Under the pieces are notes generated by a model. It saw only the letters and a program-made list of their open reading frames with translations. It made no database searches and was not told the DNA's origin. A stretch of DNA of 64,000 nt from Bradyrhizobium sp. (GTDB lineage: Bacteria > Pseudomonadota > Alphaproteobacteria > Rhizobiales > Xanthobacteraceae). The stretch is taken from positions 1 through 64,000 of the forward strand of contig NZ_DAIDJE010000200.1 of the NCBI RefSeq assembly GCF_027451485.1. The letters are read 5' to 3'. Of the stretch, positions 35,837 to 43,575 are shown piece by piece. Both the position numbers and the translations under genes were made by a program. Numbering within the stretch: position 1 is the first letter of the stretch; every line of letters begins with the position of its first letter.

Positions 35837-36949
35837 TCACAACTTATAGACGGCGCGGGCATTGGTGTTGAAGATCTTGATCCGTTCAGCCTCGCTGAGC
35901 GGCGTCTTGAAGGCAAAGCGCGGATCGTCGAAATCCCAATGCGGATAATCCGACGAAAACAGCAGACGGTCGACGCCGACCCATTCGATCAGCGAACGCA
36001 GATGTTTGGCTTCGTCGGGTTCGTCGATCGGCTGCGTCGTGAACCAGAAATGCTCCCGCACATATTCGGATGGACGGCGCTTGAGATGGGGCACCTCGTC
36101 GCGGAACCGGTCAAAATGCTGATCCATCCGCCACATCGTCGACGAGATCCAGCCGAAGCCGCCCTCGATGAACACGATCTTCAGCCGTGGGAAGCGCTCC
36201 GGCACCCCTTCGAGCACGAGGCTCGTGAGCGACGCCGCCATGGTATGTGCATTCGACTGGTGTTCTTCTGCATAATAAGAGGGCCAGCCGCCAGCGGTGG
36301 GCGCGTGACCGCCATAACCGCCGACATGGATACCGAGCGGGAGCCCCAGTTCCTCCGCACGGGCATAGATCGGCCAATAGCGGCGCCGGCCGATCGGCTC
36401 GTTGGCCCGCGGCGAGATGTTGATCTGCACATACTGCCCGACCTTGGCGCAACGCTCGATTTCGGCAACGGCCAGGTCCACACCGTCCTGCCCAACCAGG
36501 ATGGCGGCCTTCAACCGCGGATCGCGGCTGGTCCAGTGCGCCAACTGCCACTCGTTCACGGCGCGCTGGATCGCTGCGCCGAATTCGAGGTTCTGCTGCG
36601 AGAAGATGAACATGTCGAGCACCTGCAGCAAGCCGAACTCGACGTCGAGCGGATCGAGATACTGCTTGCGCATGAAATCCAGATCCGAGCCCGGCGGTCC
36701 GCCGGTGGGCGGCCACGCGTCGCGGCGCGCGATCAGAGGCGAAGAACGCGGATAAGGCGTGGTTCCCATGTAGGGCGTGCGCAGATGGTCGCCGTAGGTC
36801 TTCATATGTTCCTGCCAGCGCCTGGCGAGGTATGGATTGAGATCGGTCCTGGCATGCAGGCTTGGATGGATGTCGCAATCGATGATGCGCAGCCTCGTCC
36901 TGGCCGGCTTTTCCTGATCGAGCAGCGGGCGGTCGATGACTTCACTCAT
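35837..36949 (-). CDS. Amidohydrolase family (amidohydrolase_2) protein, copy B
   Basis: A 370-residue TIM-barrel metal hydrolase or decarboxylase. The first metal site reads IIDCDIHPS (DxH instead of HxH). Other family blocks are LPLGIHVGGYGGHAP, LKIVFIEGGFGWISSTMWRMDQHFDRFRDEVPHLKRRPSEYVREHFWFTTQP and LLFSSDYPHWDFDDP with the catalytic Asp. It is a tandem paralogue of the gene 39 nt upstream. Members of this group act as decarboxylases or hydrolases on aromatic or cyclic acids. Confidence 0.87.
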   Translation of the reverse strand: MSEVIDRPLLDQEKPARTRLRIIDCDIHPSLHARTDLNPYLARRWQEHMKTYGDHLRTPYMGTTPYPRSSPLIARRDAWPPTGGPPGSDLDFMRKQYLDPLDVEFGLLQVLDMFIFSQQNLEFGAAIQRAVNEWQLAHWTSRDPRLKAAILVGQDGVDLAVAEIERCAKVGQYVQINISPRANEPIGRRRYWPIYARAEELGLPLGIHVGGYGGHAPTAGGWPSYYAEEHQSNAHTMAASLTSLVLEGVPERFPRLKIVFIEGGFGWISSTMWRMDQHFDRFRDEVPHLKRRPSEYVREHFWFTTQPIDEPDEAKHLRSLIEWVGVDRLLFSSDYPHWDFDDPRFAFKTPLSEAERIKIFNTNARAVYKL

Positions 36950-36988
36950 GCGATCCTCCTGATCTCTGTTTCCGGATCATGATCTCAA

Positions 36989-38050
36989 TCAAGCCGCGAG
37001 CGAAAGCCGCGGGAAGGTTTCAAGCGGATTGTCCGCGCACATGCGCGTCACGATAGAGGCCGGCAGATGCGGCGGAACGGCGTCGTCGCCATCGAACTGC
37101 CAGTGCGGATAGTCGGAGGCAAACAGGAACATCTTGTCCGAGCCGATCATCTCGATGATGTCGGCAACACCGGCCGCATCCGGCGGCGCGTCGAACGGCT
37201 GCATGGTGACGCGAACATGGTCGCGCACGATCGACGCCGGCTCGCGATCGACCCACGGCACCTCGACCCGGACGCCGCGCCAAGTCTTGTTGGCGCGCCA
37301 CATGAAGGCCGGCAGCCAGGTGACGCCGGATTCCATCAGCACGACCTTCAGGTTCGGAAATTTCAGGAACACGCCCTCATAGATCAGGCTGAGCACCTGG
37401 GCCTGAAACGCCTGCGCCTCGGCGAGATAATATTCGTAGCGATAGGAGGGCCAGCCGACCGAGCTCGGGGCCTGCCGATAGGCGCTGCCGGCGTGGATAG
37501 CGAGCGGCAGCTGATGCTTCTCCGCCGCCTGCCACACCGGCCAATAATGCCGGCGGCCAAGCAGGGTCTCGCCCTGTGCCAGCACCAAGACAGAGACGAA
37601 TCTTTTGTCGGCGGCACGGCGTTCGATTTCCTCGATCGCGAGATCCGGCGCCTGCCATGGAATCACGATCGAGGCACGCAGACGCGAATCGCGATCCAGC
37701 CACTCGGCTGCGATCCAGTCGTTGATCGCCTTGCAGAAGGCGGACGCCATGTAGGGATCGTACACGGCTTGCGCGCCATAGAGCACGTTGCAAATGGCAT
37801 GGCTGGCGCCGAGCTGGTCAAAGGCGCCACGCTGGACCATTGCAAGATCGCTGCCGGGCTTGCCGCGCTTCGGCCGCCAGTCGGCCCGGCCGGAGAGGGC
37901 CATGTGCGGCGGATAGCTGTTGAGATCGAGGCCATCGATCGCCCGGCTCACCACCTGCTCTTTCCAGTGATCGTCGAGATAGGGCAACAGCGTGGTGCGC
38001 GTGCCGCCTATTGCCGGGTGGATATCGCAGTCGATCCGCGTCGCCGCCAT
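36989..38050 (-). CDS. Amidohydrolase family (amidohydrolase_2) protein, copy A
   Basis: A 353-residue paralogue of the next gene, with the same landmarks: RIDCDIHPAIGG, LPLAIHAGSAYRQAP, LKVVLMESGVTWLPAFMWRANKTWRGVRVEVPWVDREPASIVRDHVRVTMQP and FLFASDYPHWQFDGDD. ATG 38050 follows AAGGGACGG; the frame up to 38110 is less likely. It is first in a three-gene operon with copy B and a Rieske protein. The two copies may form a heteromer or act on related substrates. Confidence 0.87.
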   Translation of the reverse strand: MAATRIDCDIHPAIGGTRTTLLPYLDDHWKEQVVSRAIDGLDLNSYPPHMALSGRADWRPKRGKPGSDLAMVQRGAFDQLGASHAICNVLYGAQAVYDPYMASAFCKAINDWIAAEWLDRDSRLRASIVIPWQAPDLAIEEIERRAADKRFVSVLVLAQGETLLGRRHYWPVWQAAEKHQLPLAIHAGSAYRQAPSSVGWPSYRYEYYLAEAQAFQAQVLSLIYEGVFLKFPNLKVVLMESGVTWLPAFMWRANKTWRGVRVEVPWVDREPASIVRDHVRVTMQPFDAPPDAAGVADIIEMIGSDKMFLFASDYPHWQFDGDDAVPPHLPASIVTRMCADNPLETFPRLSLAA

Positions 38051-38215
38051 GTTCCGTCCCTTGATCTCATTGTTGCGGACCGCCTGGCAGTTCCGCGCTT
38101 TTGCGATCAAGTGTGACGCCGTGTCCGGACGAGCGCAAGGGATGCATGAACGTCGGAGCCGCGGAATGCGCGGCGCAACTTCATGGCTGGGATGAGCGTG
38201 GCCGATGGCTTTGGA

Positions 38216-38290
38216 TGGTGGGCACGACAGGGATCGAACCTGTGACCCCTACCATGTCAAGGTAGTGCTCTCCCGCTGAGCTACGTGCCC
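38216..38290 (-). tRNA. tRNA-Val (anticodon GAC)
   Basis: A full cloverleaf is readable on the minus strand: acceptor GGGCACG/CGTGCCC, D-stem GCTC/GAGC, anticodon stem CTACC/GGTAG with loop TTGACAT (anticodon GAC), T-stem ACAGG/CCTGT with TTCGATC, discriminator A and an encoded CCA end. It reads Val codons GUC and GUU. Confidence 0.97.
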
Positions 38291-38382
38291 TTAGGTCTTA
38301 ATCGGGTCGGGGGTCCGTATATCGGCTCCCACGCGGCCAGGCAAGCTTGCAGAGCCGCGTTTTCGAGACGATGGAGGCCCGT

Positions 38383-38742
38383 TCAGGCCGCCAGCATCTT
38401 GTTAACTTCGGTGACGAGTTCGCGCAGGTGAACCGGCTTGGACAGCACCTTGGCGTTCTTCGGCGCCTCGGAGTCAGCATTGAGCGCCACGGCGGCAAAG
38501 CCGGTGATGAACATGATCTTGATGTCGGGATCGAGTTCCGAGGCGCGGCGCGCCAGTTCGATCCCGTCCATTTCCGGCATCACGATATCGGTGAGCAACA
38601 TCTCAAACGGCTCCTCGCGCAACCGCTGATAGGCCGACATGCCGTTGTCGTGCGGCGAGACCTGAAAACCGGCGTTTTCCAGCGCCTTGACCAGAAAGCG
38701 GCGCATATCGTTGTCGTCTTCGGCGAGGAGGATCTTGTGCAT
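38383..38742 (-). CDS. cpdR: CpdR-type single-domain response regulator
   Basis: A 119-residue receiver domain with acidic pocket E8-D9-D10, phosphoacceptor D52 (LLTDIVMPEMDGIELARRASELDPDIKIMFITGFAAVAL) and the conserved Lys in VLSKPVHL. The sequence closely resembles CpdR of alphaproteobacteria. There, unphosphorylated CpdR delivers substrates to ClpXP and controls CtrA turnover and cell-cycle progression. There is no output domain. It is monocistronic, with a two-hairpin element upstream. Confidence 0.9.
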   Translation of the reverse strand: MHKILLAEDDNDMRRFLVKALENAGFQVSPHDNGMSAYQRLREEPFEMLLTDIVMPEMDGIELARRASELDPDIKIMFITGFAAVALNADSEAPKNAKVLSKPVHLRELVTEVNKMLAA

Positions 38743-38825
38743 GGCAGGGAACGTCGAATCCCGATTGGAGGATTAGTCAGACCACTAAGCCTGACAGAGA
38801 GTAAATTTCGGGTGAAAGAACGGCA

Positions 38826-38992
38826 ACGGTGTCCCGGTTCTGACATTCGTGCCTGTCGTGGCGGGTTCGTTTATGAATGTCAGAACCGCTGGGACACCGT
38901 CAAATATTGATTTCTAGTGGAGTAGTGGATTTGGCATTCGCTGGGCGAATTCGCGGCAAACTGGGCAGCGAATGCCAAATCCACTCCACTTG
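38826..38992. repeat. Two-hairpin intergenic element, unit U4 (T4 + T2)
   Basis: Hairpin T4 at 38826-38900: ACGGTGTCCC plus GGTTCTGACATTC pairs with GAATGTCAGAACC-GCT-GGGACACCGT, the extra GCT being in the right arm. Linker of 13 nt. Hairpin T2 at 38914-38992: AGTGGAGT-AGT-GGATTTGGCATTCGCT pairs with AGCGAATGCCAAATCC...CCACT, the extra AGT being in the left arm. It lies between divergent cpdR and the N-formylglutamate amidohydrolase gene. The remaining 200 bp to 39203 show no other structure. Confidence 0.8.
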
Positions 38993-39203
38993 TGCCGTCT
39001 CACGCCAATATTTGTCGCCCGGATCGGGGCGAGAATCAATCGAACCCGTCAATCGCCGTCGCAAGGCGTGGTTTCGATCGATTCACGGTTTTTTCGCTTG
39101 GCACGACGTCCGCGATTACCGACAATAGCACCTCAAAAGCCGCATCGTCCGGGCACAAATGAAAGTGGTTCGAAGGGCGGATTTCAAGGGACGGCGCCGC
39201 ACG

Positions 39204-40091
39204 ATGACCCAGCCTGAAGAAGAACTGCCGCCGCCGTTCGAGATCGTCGAACCAGCCGCCTGGCGGGCGCCCATCATCTTCAATTCGCCGCATTCCGGCT
39301 CGGTCTACCCCGACGAATTCCTGAAAATCTCGCGGATCGATCTGATCGCGTTGCGCCGCTCGGAAGACTCGTTCATGGACGAGTTGATCGCAGGCCTCAG
39401 CGGCCTTGGTTTTCCGACCGTGAGCGTGAACTTTCCGCGCTCTTATGTCGACGTCAACCGCGAGCCTTATGAACTCGATCCGCGGATGTTTTCCGGACGG
39501 CTGCCAAGCTTCGCCAATACTCGCTCCATGCGGGTGGCCGGAGGGTTGGGCACCATTCCGCGCGTGGTCGGCGACGGGCAGGAAATCTACGGCGAACGCA
39601 TTGCGGTCGACGATGCACTGGCGAGAATCGAGACGCTCTACAAGCCCTATCACCGCGCCCTTCGCCGCCTGATCAACAAGGCCCATCGGAGCTTCGGTAC
39701 GGTGATTGTGGTCGACTGCCACTCGATGCCCTCGGTCGGCGTCTCGCGCGAGGAACCGCGGCGGCCGGACGTCGTGATCGGCGATCGCTACGGCACCAGT
39801 TGCGCGCCGATCCTCGCCGACAAGGTCGAGGAGACCATGACGCGGCTCGGCTACTCGGTCGGGCGCAACAAACCCTATGCGGGCGGCTTCATTACCGAGC
39901 ACTACGGCAATCCGGCCTCCGGGCTGCATACCATCCAGCTTGAGCTCAATCGCGCCGTCTATATGGATGAGCGGCGGCGGACGCGCGGCGACCGGTTTGC
40001 GCAGGTGGCGACCGATTTCACCGTGCTGGCCGAGGTGCTGGCCTCCATTCCACTGGATGACCTTGAGCCATTCCAGACCGCGGCGGAATGA
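39204..40091 (+). CDS. N-formylglutamate amidohydrolase family protein
   Basis: A 295-residue enzyme of the FGase family. It has the metal-binding start IIFNSPHSGSVYPDEF, RSYVDVNREPYELDP, VDCHSMPSVG and the C-terminal GGFITEHYGNPASGLHTIQLELNRAVYMDE. It releases formate from N-formyl-Glu or related amides (histidine catabolism or related salvage); no other hut genes are here. ATG 39204 gives the usual MTQPEEELPPPF start. ATG 39159 is an alternative. Confidence 0.87.
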   Translation: MTQPEEELPPPFEIVEPAAWRAPIIFNSPHSGSVYPDEFLKISRIDLIALRRSEDSFMDELIAGLSGLGFPTVSVNFPRSYVDVNREPYELDPRMFSGRLPSFANTRSMRVAGGLGTIPRVVGDGQEIYGERIAVDDALARIETLYKPYHRALRRLINKAHRSFGTVIVVDCHSMPSVGVSREEPRRPDVVIGDRYGTSCAPILADKVEETMTRLGYSVGRNKPYAGGFITEHYGNPASGLHTIQLELNRAVYMDERRRTRGDRFAQVATDFTVLAEVLASIPLDDLEPFQTAAE

Positions 40092-40160
40092 CCGCTCTCG
40101 TCTGCGCGATCCCGTGAGCGACGGCGCCATCGCCGTCCGTCGGCACATGACAGTTGCAAG

Positions 40161-40192
40161 AAAAAAGGGCCGCTTGAATGAACAAGCGGCCC
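40161..40192 (-). terminator. Rho-independent terminator of the candidate sRNA
   Basis: Perfect 10-bp stem GGGCCGCTTG/CAAGCGGCCC with a 6-nt loop, followed on the minus strand by six U. It closes the small RNA described at 40161-40248. Confidence 0.88.
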
Positions 40193-40248
40193 AAGTCTAG
40201 GGAGGAAACGCCCAAGGAGGGCAGCGGCAACGCGAAGCGCTACCGCAC
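40161..40248 (-). ncRNA. Candidate trans-acting sRNA with anti-Shine-Dalgarno motifs (alpha-r14-like)
   Basis: Predicted 88-nt transcript with three stem-loops. Hairpin 1 (40224-40246) is GCGGTAGCGC/GCGTTGCCGC with a UUC loop. Hairpin 2 (40210-40222) is GCCC/GGGC with loop UCCUU. A single-stranded stretch containing UUUCCUCCCUAG follows, then the terminator hairpin with its U-run. A near-consensus promoter precedes it. Exposed CCUCC/UCCUU sequences can pair with Shine-Dalgarno sites, as in rhizobial alpha-r14 sRNAs. Membership of that family is a suggestion, not shown. Confidence 0.78.
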
Positions 40249-40254
40249 CGCAAC

Positions 40255-40283
40255 AATATGCGGCCGCGCTGCACAAAGTGCAA
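40255..40283 (-). promoter_or_regulatory. Sigma70-type promoter of the candidate sRNA
   Basis: On the minus strand: -35 TTGCAC (40283-40278), a 17-nt spacer and -10 CATATT (40260-40255), predicting transcription from about 40248. Confidence 0.7.
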
Positions 40284-40593
40284 GAGTTTTTAATTTATTT
40301 CCGGTGCATATCAGGCCACTGCAGCGGGAATGCCACAGAAGGCAGATTTCAAAATTTCTAAAACAGAATCATATGTTTAGATGAAAATCGTTTTCACCCT
40401 CCATTGATTCGTCCAACGCCTTTTATTTTTTCGATTTCGTGACCGCTTGCCCTCATTGGAAATTTACCCCTCACCGCAAACCGATTCGCCAGGCCCAAAG
40501 CGCCCTTGCCCACTGGCTAGTCTTGCAACGACGGTGCGGAAGGCCCCGGATTGCGCTAGGCAGGGGCCCAGCATCTTATCGTAAGGAAGTATC
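40284..40593. other. AT-richer intergenic region between the sRNA promoter and hisN
   Basis: About 310 bp with clearly lower GC content than the surroundings (e.g. TTTAATTTATTTCC and CCTTTTATTTTTTCG stretches). No ORF or strong hairpin is credible. It should contain the hisN promoter and upstream activation sequence for the sRNA. Confidence 0.4.
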
Positions 40594-41373
40594 GTGACGG
40601 TCATCGATTTCACCGCCTTCATTGGCCGCCTTGCGACCGCCTCCGGCGAAACCATCCTGCCGTTCTTCCGCACCTCGCTTGGTGTCGACAATAAGGCCGC
40701 CCACGATTTCGATCCCGTGACGGAAGCCGACCGGGCAGCTGAAGCGGTGATGCGCCGGCTGATCCAGGCCAACTTCCCCCAGCACGGCATTGTCGGCGAG
40801 GAGTTCGGCAATGAGCGCGAGGACGCCGAATATGTCTGGGTGCTGGATCCGATCGACGGCACCAAATCCTTTATCTCGGGCTTTCCGACCTGGGGAACGC
40901 TAATCGCTCTGATGCACGAGAAAGCGCCGGTGTTCGGCATGATGCATCAGCCCTTTATCAGCGAGCGCTTCTATGGCGACAACGGCTCGGCGAGCTATTC
41001 GGGCTCGGCCGGCGAGCGACGCCTGGCGGTGCGGCGCTGCGCCTCGCTGACGGATGCGACGCTGTTTACGACGAGTCCGCTGCTGATGAATGAGGCCGAT
41101 CGCGCCACTTTCGGCCGCGTTGCGCAGACTGCGCGGCTGACCCGCTATGGCGGCGACTGTTACTCCTACTGCATGCTCGCGGCCGGCCATCTCGATCTGG
41201 TCATTGAAACCGAACTCAAGCCTTACGACATTGCCGCCCTGATTCCGATCATTACCGGCGCCGGAGGCGTCGTGACGACCTGGGAAGGCAAGCCTGCGCA
41301 AAACGGCGGCCGCATCATCGCCGCCGGCGATCCGAGAAGCCACGAAGCGGCGCTCAAGCTGCTCAACGACTAG
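40594..41373 (+). CDS. hisN: Histidinol-phosphatase, inositol monophosphatase fold
   Basis: A 259-residue Mg2+-dependent phosphatase. Metal-binding Glu is in GIVGEEFG (E70) and the DPIDGT motif is at D85-T90 (VWVLDPIDGTKSFISGFPTWGTLIAL). The C-terminal Asp is in ELKPYDIAALIPIITGAGG. The FPTWGTLI context and 'GEEFGNER' are typical of the HisN (his_9) subgroup, which dephosphorylates L-histidinol phosphate. The start is GTG with AAGGAAG upstream. It is followed 10 nt later by a Bug-type binding protein gene. Confidence 0.87.
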   Translation: MTVIDFTAFIGRLATASGETILPFFRTSLGVDNKAAHDFDPVTEADRAAEAVMRRLIQANFPQHGIVGEEFGNEREDAEYVWVLDPIDGTKSFISGFPTWGTLIALMHEKAPVFGMMHQPFISERFYGDNGSASYSGSAGERRLAVRRCASLTDATLFTTSPLLMNEADRATFGRVAQTARLTRYGGDCYSYCMLAAGHLDLVIETELKPYDIAALIPIITGAGGVVTTWEGKPAQNGGRIIAAGDPRSHEAALKLLND

Positions 41374-41383
41374 GGAAACCTTC

Positions 41384-42352
41384 ATGAAAGTCTTGCAGGC
41401 GTTCGTCGCCGGATTGGCCCTAATGCTTCCAATGGCCTCCGTGATGGCGGAGGACTTTCCAGCGCACCAGATCCGGCTCATCGTTCCGTTCCCGCCCGGC
41501 GGCCCCAACGACATTATCGCCCGGGTGATCGGCCAGCGCATGTCAGAGATCATCAAGCAGCCGGTCATCATCGACAATCGCGGCGGCCAGGGCGGAGTGC
41601 TCGGCACCGAAGTGCTGGCGAAATCCGCGCCCGACGGTTACACGATCGCGATCTCTAGCGCCGGCGCACTCGCCATCAGCCCGACGATGGAAAAGGTCGC
41701 CTACGATCCCCTAAAGGACCTGCAAGCCGTCACCTTGGTGGCGAAGGTGCCGGAGATGCTGGTGGTGGCGACCGACGTTCCGGCCAAGAACATGGCTGAG
41801 CTGGTCGCCCTCGCCAAGGCAAAACCAGGAAAGCTCAATTTCGCCTCCTCCGGCCCGGGCAGCCTGCCGCATCTTGCCGGCGAGATGCTCAAGCTCACCG
41901 CCAAGATCGATATCGTGCATGTGCCCTACCGTGGCGCGGCACCAGCCGTGAACGACCTGCTCGGCCAGCAAGTGCAGATGGTGTTTCTCGATCTGCCGGT
42001 GCTTCTGCCGCTGATCAGGGCCGGAAGCCTGCGCGCCATCGCACTAGCCGCGCCGCAGCGTGCACCTACCGCCAAGGATGTGCCAACCACGACCGAGGTG
42101 GGGATGCCCGACGTGCAGGCCGAGAACTGGTACGGCATGGTCGCGCCGGCCGGGACGCCTCCCGCCATCATCGCAAAGCTGAACGAGATCGCGACGGAAG
42201 CGATGCGCGACCCGGCGGTGAAGGAGAAACTCGCCGTGCAGGGGGCGGAACTGATCGGCGACAGCCCGGATCATTTCCACGCCTTCATGGAAAGCGAGAT
42301 CAAGCGCTGGGCAATGGTGATCCAGGACGCCGGCGTCCCGACGGAGAAATAA
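41384..42352 (+). CDS. Tripartite tricarboxylate transporter (Bug/TctC) substrate-binding protein
   Basis: A 322-residue periplasmic protein with a signal peptide (MKVLQAFVAGLALMLPMASVMA). Bug-family blocks are FPAHQIRLIVPFPPGGPNDIIARVIG, DNRGGQGGVLGTEVLA, VPYRGAAPAVNDLLGQQVQMVFLDLP and ENWYGMVAPAGTP. It is 10 nt downstream of hisN and convergent with a LysR regulator (6-bp gap). No TctAB genes are in the window, so it is another orphan binding protein. Confidence 0.88.
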   Translation: MKVLQAFVAGLALMLPMASVMAEDFPAHQIRLIVPFPPGGPNDIIARVIGQRMSEIIKQPVIIDNRGGQGGVLGTEVLAKSAPDGYTIAISSAGALAISPTMEKVAYDPLKDLQAVTLVAKVPEMLVVATDVPAKNMAELVALAKAKPGKLNFASSGPGSLPHLAGEMLKLTAKIDIVHVPYRGAAPAVNDLLGQQVQMVFLDLPVLLPLIRAGSLRAIALAAPQRAPTAKDVPTTTEVGMPDVQAENWYGMVAPAGTPPAIIAKLNEIATEAMRDPAVKEKLAVQGAELIGDSPDHFHAFMESEIKRWAMVIQDAGVPTEK

Positions 42353-42358
42353 TAGCCC

Positions 42359-43249
42359 CTACCGCGCCGCCTTGCGCAGATGCTCGACGAGAAGCCTGGC
42401 GGGCTTCGGCAGACTCCTGAAGCTGCGGGCACAGATGACAAGCTGCCGGTTGGCCCAGGAATCGCGGATCGCCAGCAAGGTCAGCGGCATGGATTGCGCG
42501 CACCGTCGGGCCGCGGCTTCCGGCACAACCGCAACCCCGACACCAGCGGCCACCATGCGGCAGATCGCATCGAAATCGCGTAAGCGCGCCCGGATGCGCA
42601 GGCGCATGCCGAGCCGTGCGGCATGTTTGCCGATATGAATGGCGAGCGCGGTGGCGTTGGTCAGCCCGACGAAGTCGCCCTCGCCGACCTCGATAAAGTC
42701 GATCTGGCGGCGGCCTGAAAACTCGCTGCGTTTCGGTGCCACCAGCATCAGGCGATCTTCGCCGAAGGCAAACCGCTCGAGATGCTCCGGCAAAGCGTGT
42801 TCGGCGGCAAAGCCGAGATCGGCCGCTCCGCTAATGATCGCGCCAACGATATCGCCGCTCTCGCGCTCCTCGACATCGAGACTGATATCAGGATATTCGC
42901 GCAGGAACGCCGCCAGCGCCTTCGGCAGATGCTCCGACAGGCCAGCCGTATTGGCCAGCAGATGGACGCTCGCCTTAACGCCGGAGGAAAAGCCGGCGAT
43001 GTCGCCCTGCATTATCGCGACATTGTGCATGATGATGCGGGCATGGTCGCGCAGGCTTTCGCCGGCGGCCGTAAGCTCGATGCCGCGCCGTCGGCGCCTG
43101 ACCAGCGCCACGCCGAGGTCGGTCTCGAGGCCTTTGATCCGGGCGCTCGCCGATGCGAGGGCAAGATGGGCGCGCTCAGCGCCGCGGGTGATGCTGCCGC
43201 TATCGGCGACTGCCACGAAAAGCTGGAGATCGACCAGATCGACGCGCAT
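42359..43249 (-). CDS. LysR-type transcriptional regulator
   Basis: A 296-residue LTTR. The N-terminal winged HTH is MRVDLVDLQLFVAVADSGSITRGAERAHLALASASARIKGLETDLGVALVRRRRRGIELTAAG, followed by a periplasmic-binding-like effector domain. GGGAGG lies 7 nt before ATG 43249. It converges on the Bug gene. Its upstream region carries repeat hairpins and the divergent TauE/SafE gene, a plausible but unproven target. Confidence 0.88.
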   Translation of the reverse strand: MRVDLVDLQLFVAVADSGSITRGAERAHLALASASARIKGLETDLGVALVRRRRRGIELTAAGESLRDHARIIMHNVAIMQGDIAGFSSGVKASVHLLANTAGLSEHLPKALAAFLREYPDISLDVEERESGDIVGAIISGAADLGFAAEHALPEHLERFAFGEDRLMLVAPKRSEFSGRRQIDFIEVGEGDFVGLTNATALAIHIGKHAARLGMRLRIRARLRDFDAICRMVAAGVGVAVVPEAAARRCAQSMPLTLLAIRDSWANRQLVICARSFRSLPKPARLLVEHLRKAAR

Positions 43250-43342
43250 GGCCAGGCCTCCCAATCTCCTGCCTTCGTCGTATCCGAAGGCTCATTCAAT
43301 AAGCTCCAGATTGTGCCGCCGGTGCCGATCGGTCAATGTGCT

Positions 43343-43415
43343 GGTACCGCCGATCTGAAGTCCCTGCACCACAGGCGGCGAATTCGATCAGGGACTCCAG
43401 ATCAATAAAGCGGTG
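43343..43415. repeat. Hairpin T3 (solo, reverse orientation)
   Basis: CGATCTGAAGTCCCTG pairs with CAGGGACTCCAGATC (one G-U type mismatch), outer ACCGC/GCGGT, with AATAAA extra in the right arm. Its reverse complement aligns with hairpin T3 of unit U2 over the full length, including the loop. Its usual partner T5 is missing. Confidence 0.75.
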
Positions 43416-43433
43416 CTGAATCAGTAAAGCTCC

Positions 43434-43573
43434 CCCACCAAGCCGCGGGTCAGGAAAGCGAATGTCAAATCCTAAACTCCCCTAGACCTCTTATTTGCCA
43501 GTGGTCCTTTGATTCTAACATTCGCAAGAGTGGCCGCTGAGGAGGGATGCGAATGTTAGAATCGGACCACTGG
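43434..43573. repeat. Truncated T2 plus complete T1 hairpin (unit U5)
   Basis: The loop and right arm of T2 remain (AAAGCGAATGTCAAATCC, about 43434-43484), but its left arm is gone. After the linker comes a complete T1 at 43498-43573: AGTGGTCC-TTT-GATTCTAACATTCGC pairs with GCGAATGTTAGAATCGGACCACT. It ends 2 nt before the ATG of the TauE/SafE gene. Orientation is the same as U6. Confidence 0.78.
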
Positions 43574-43575
43574 GT

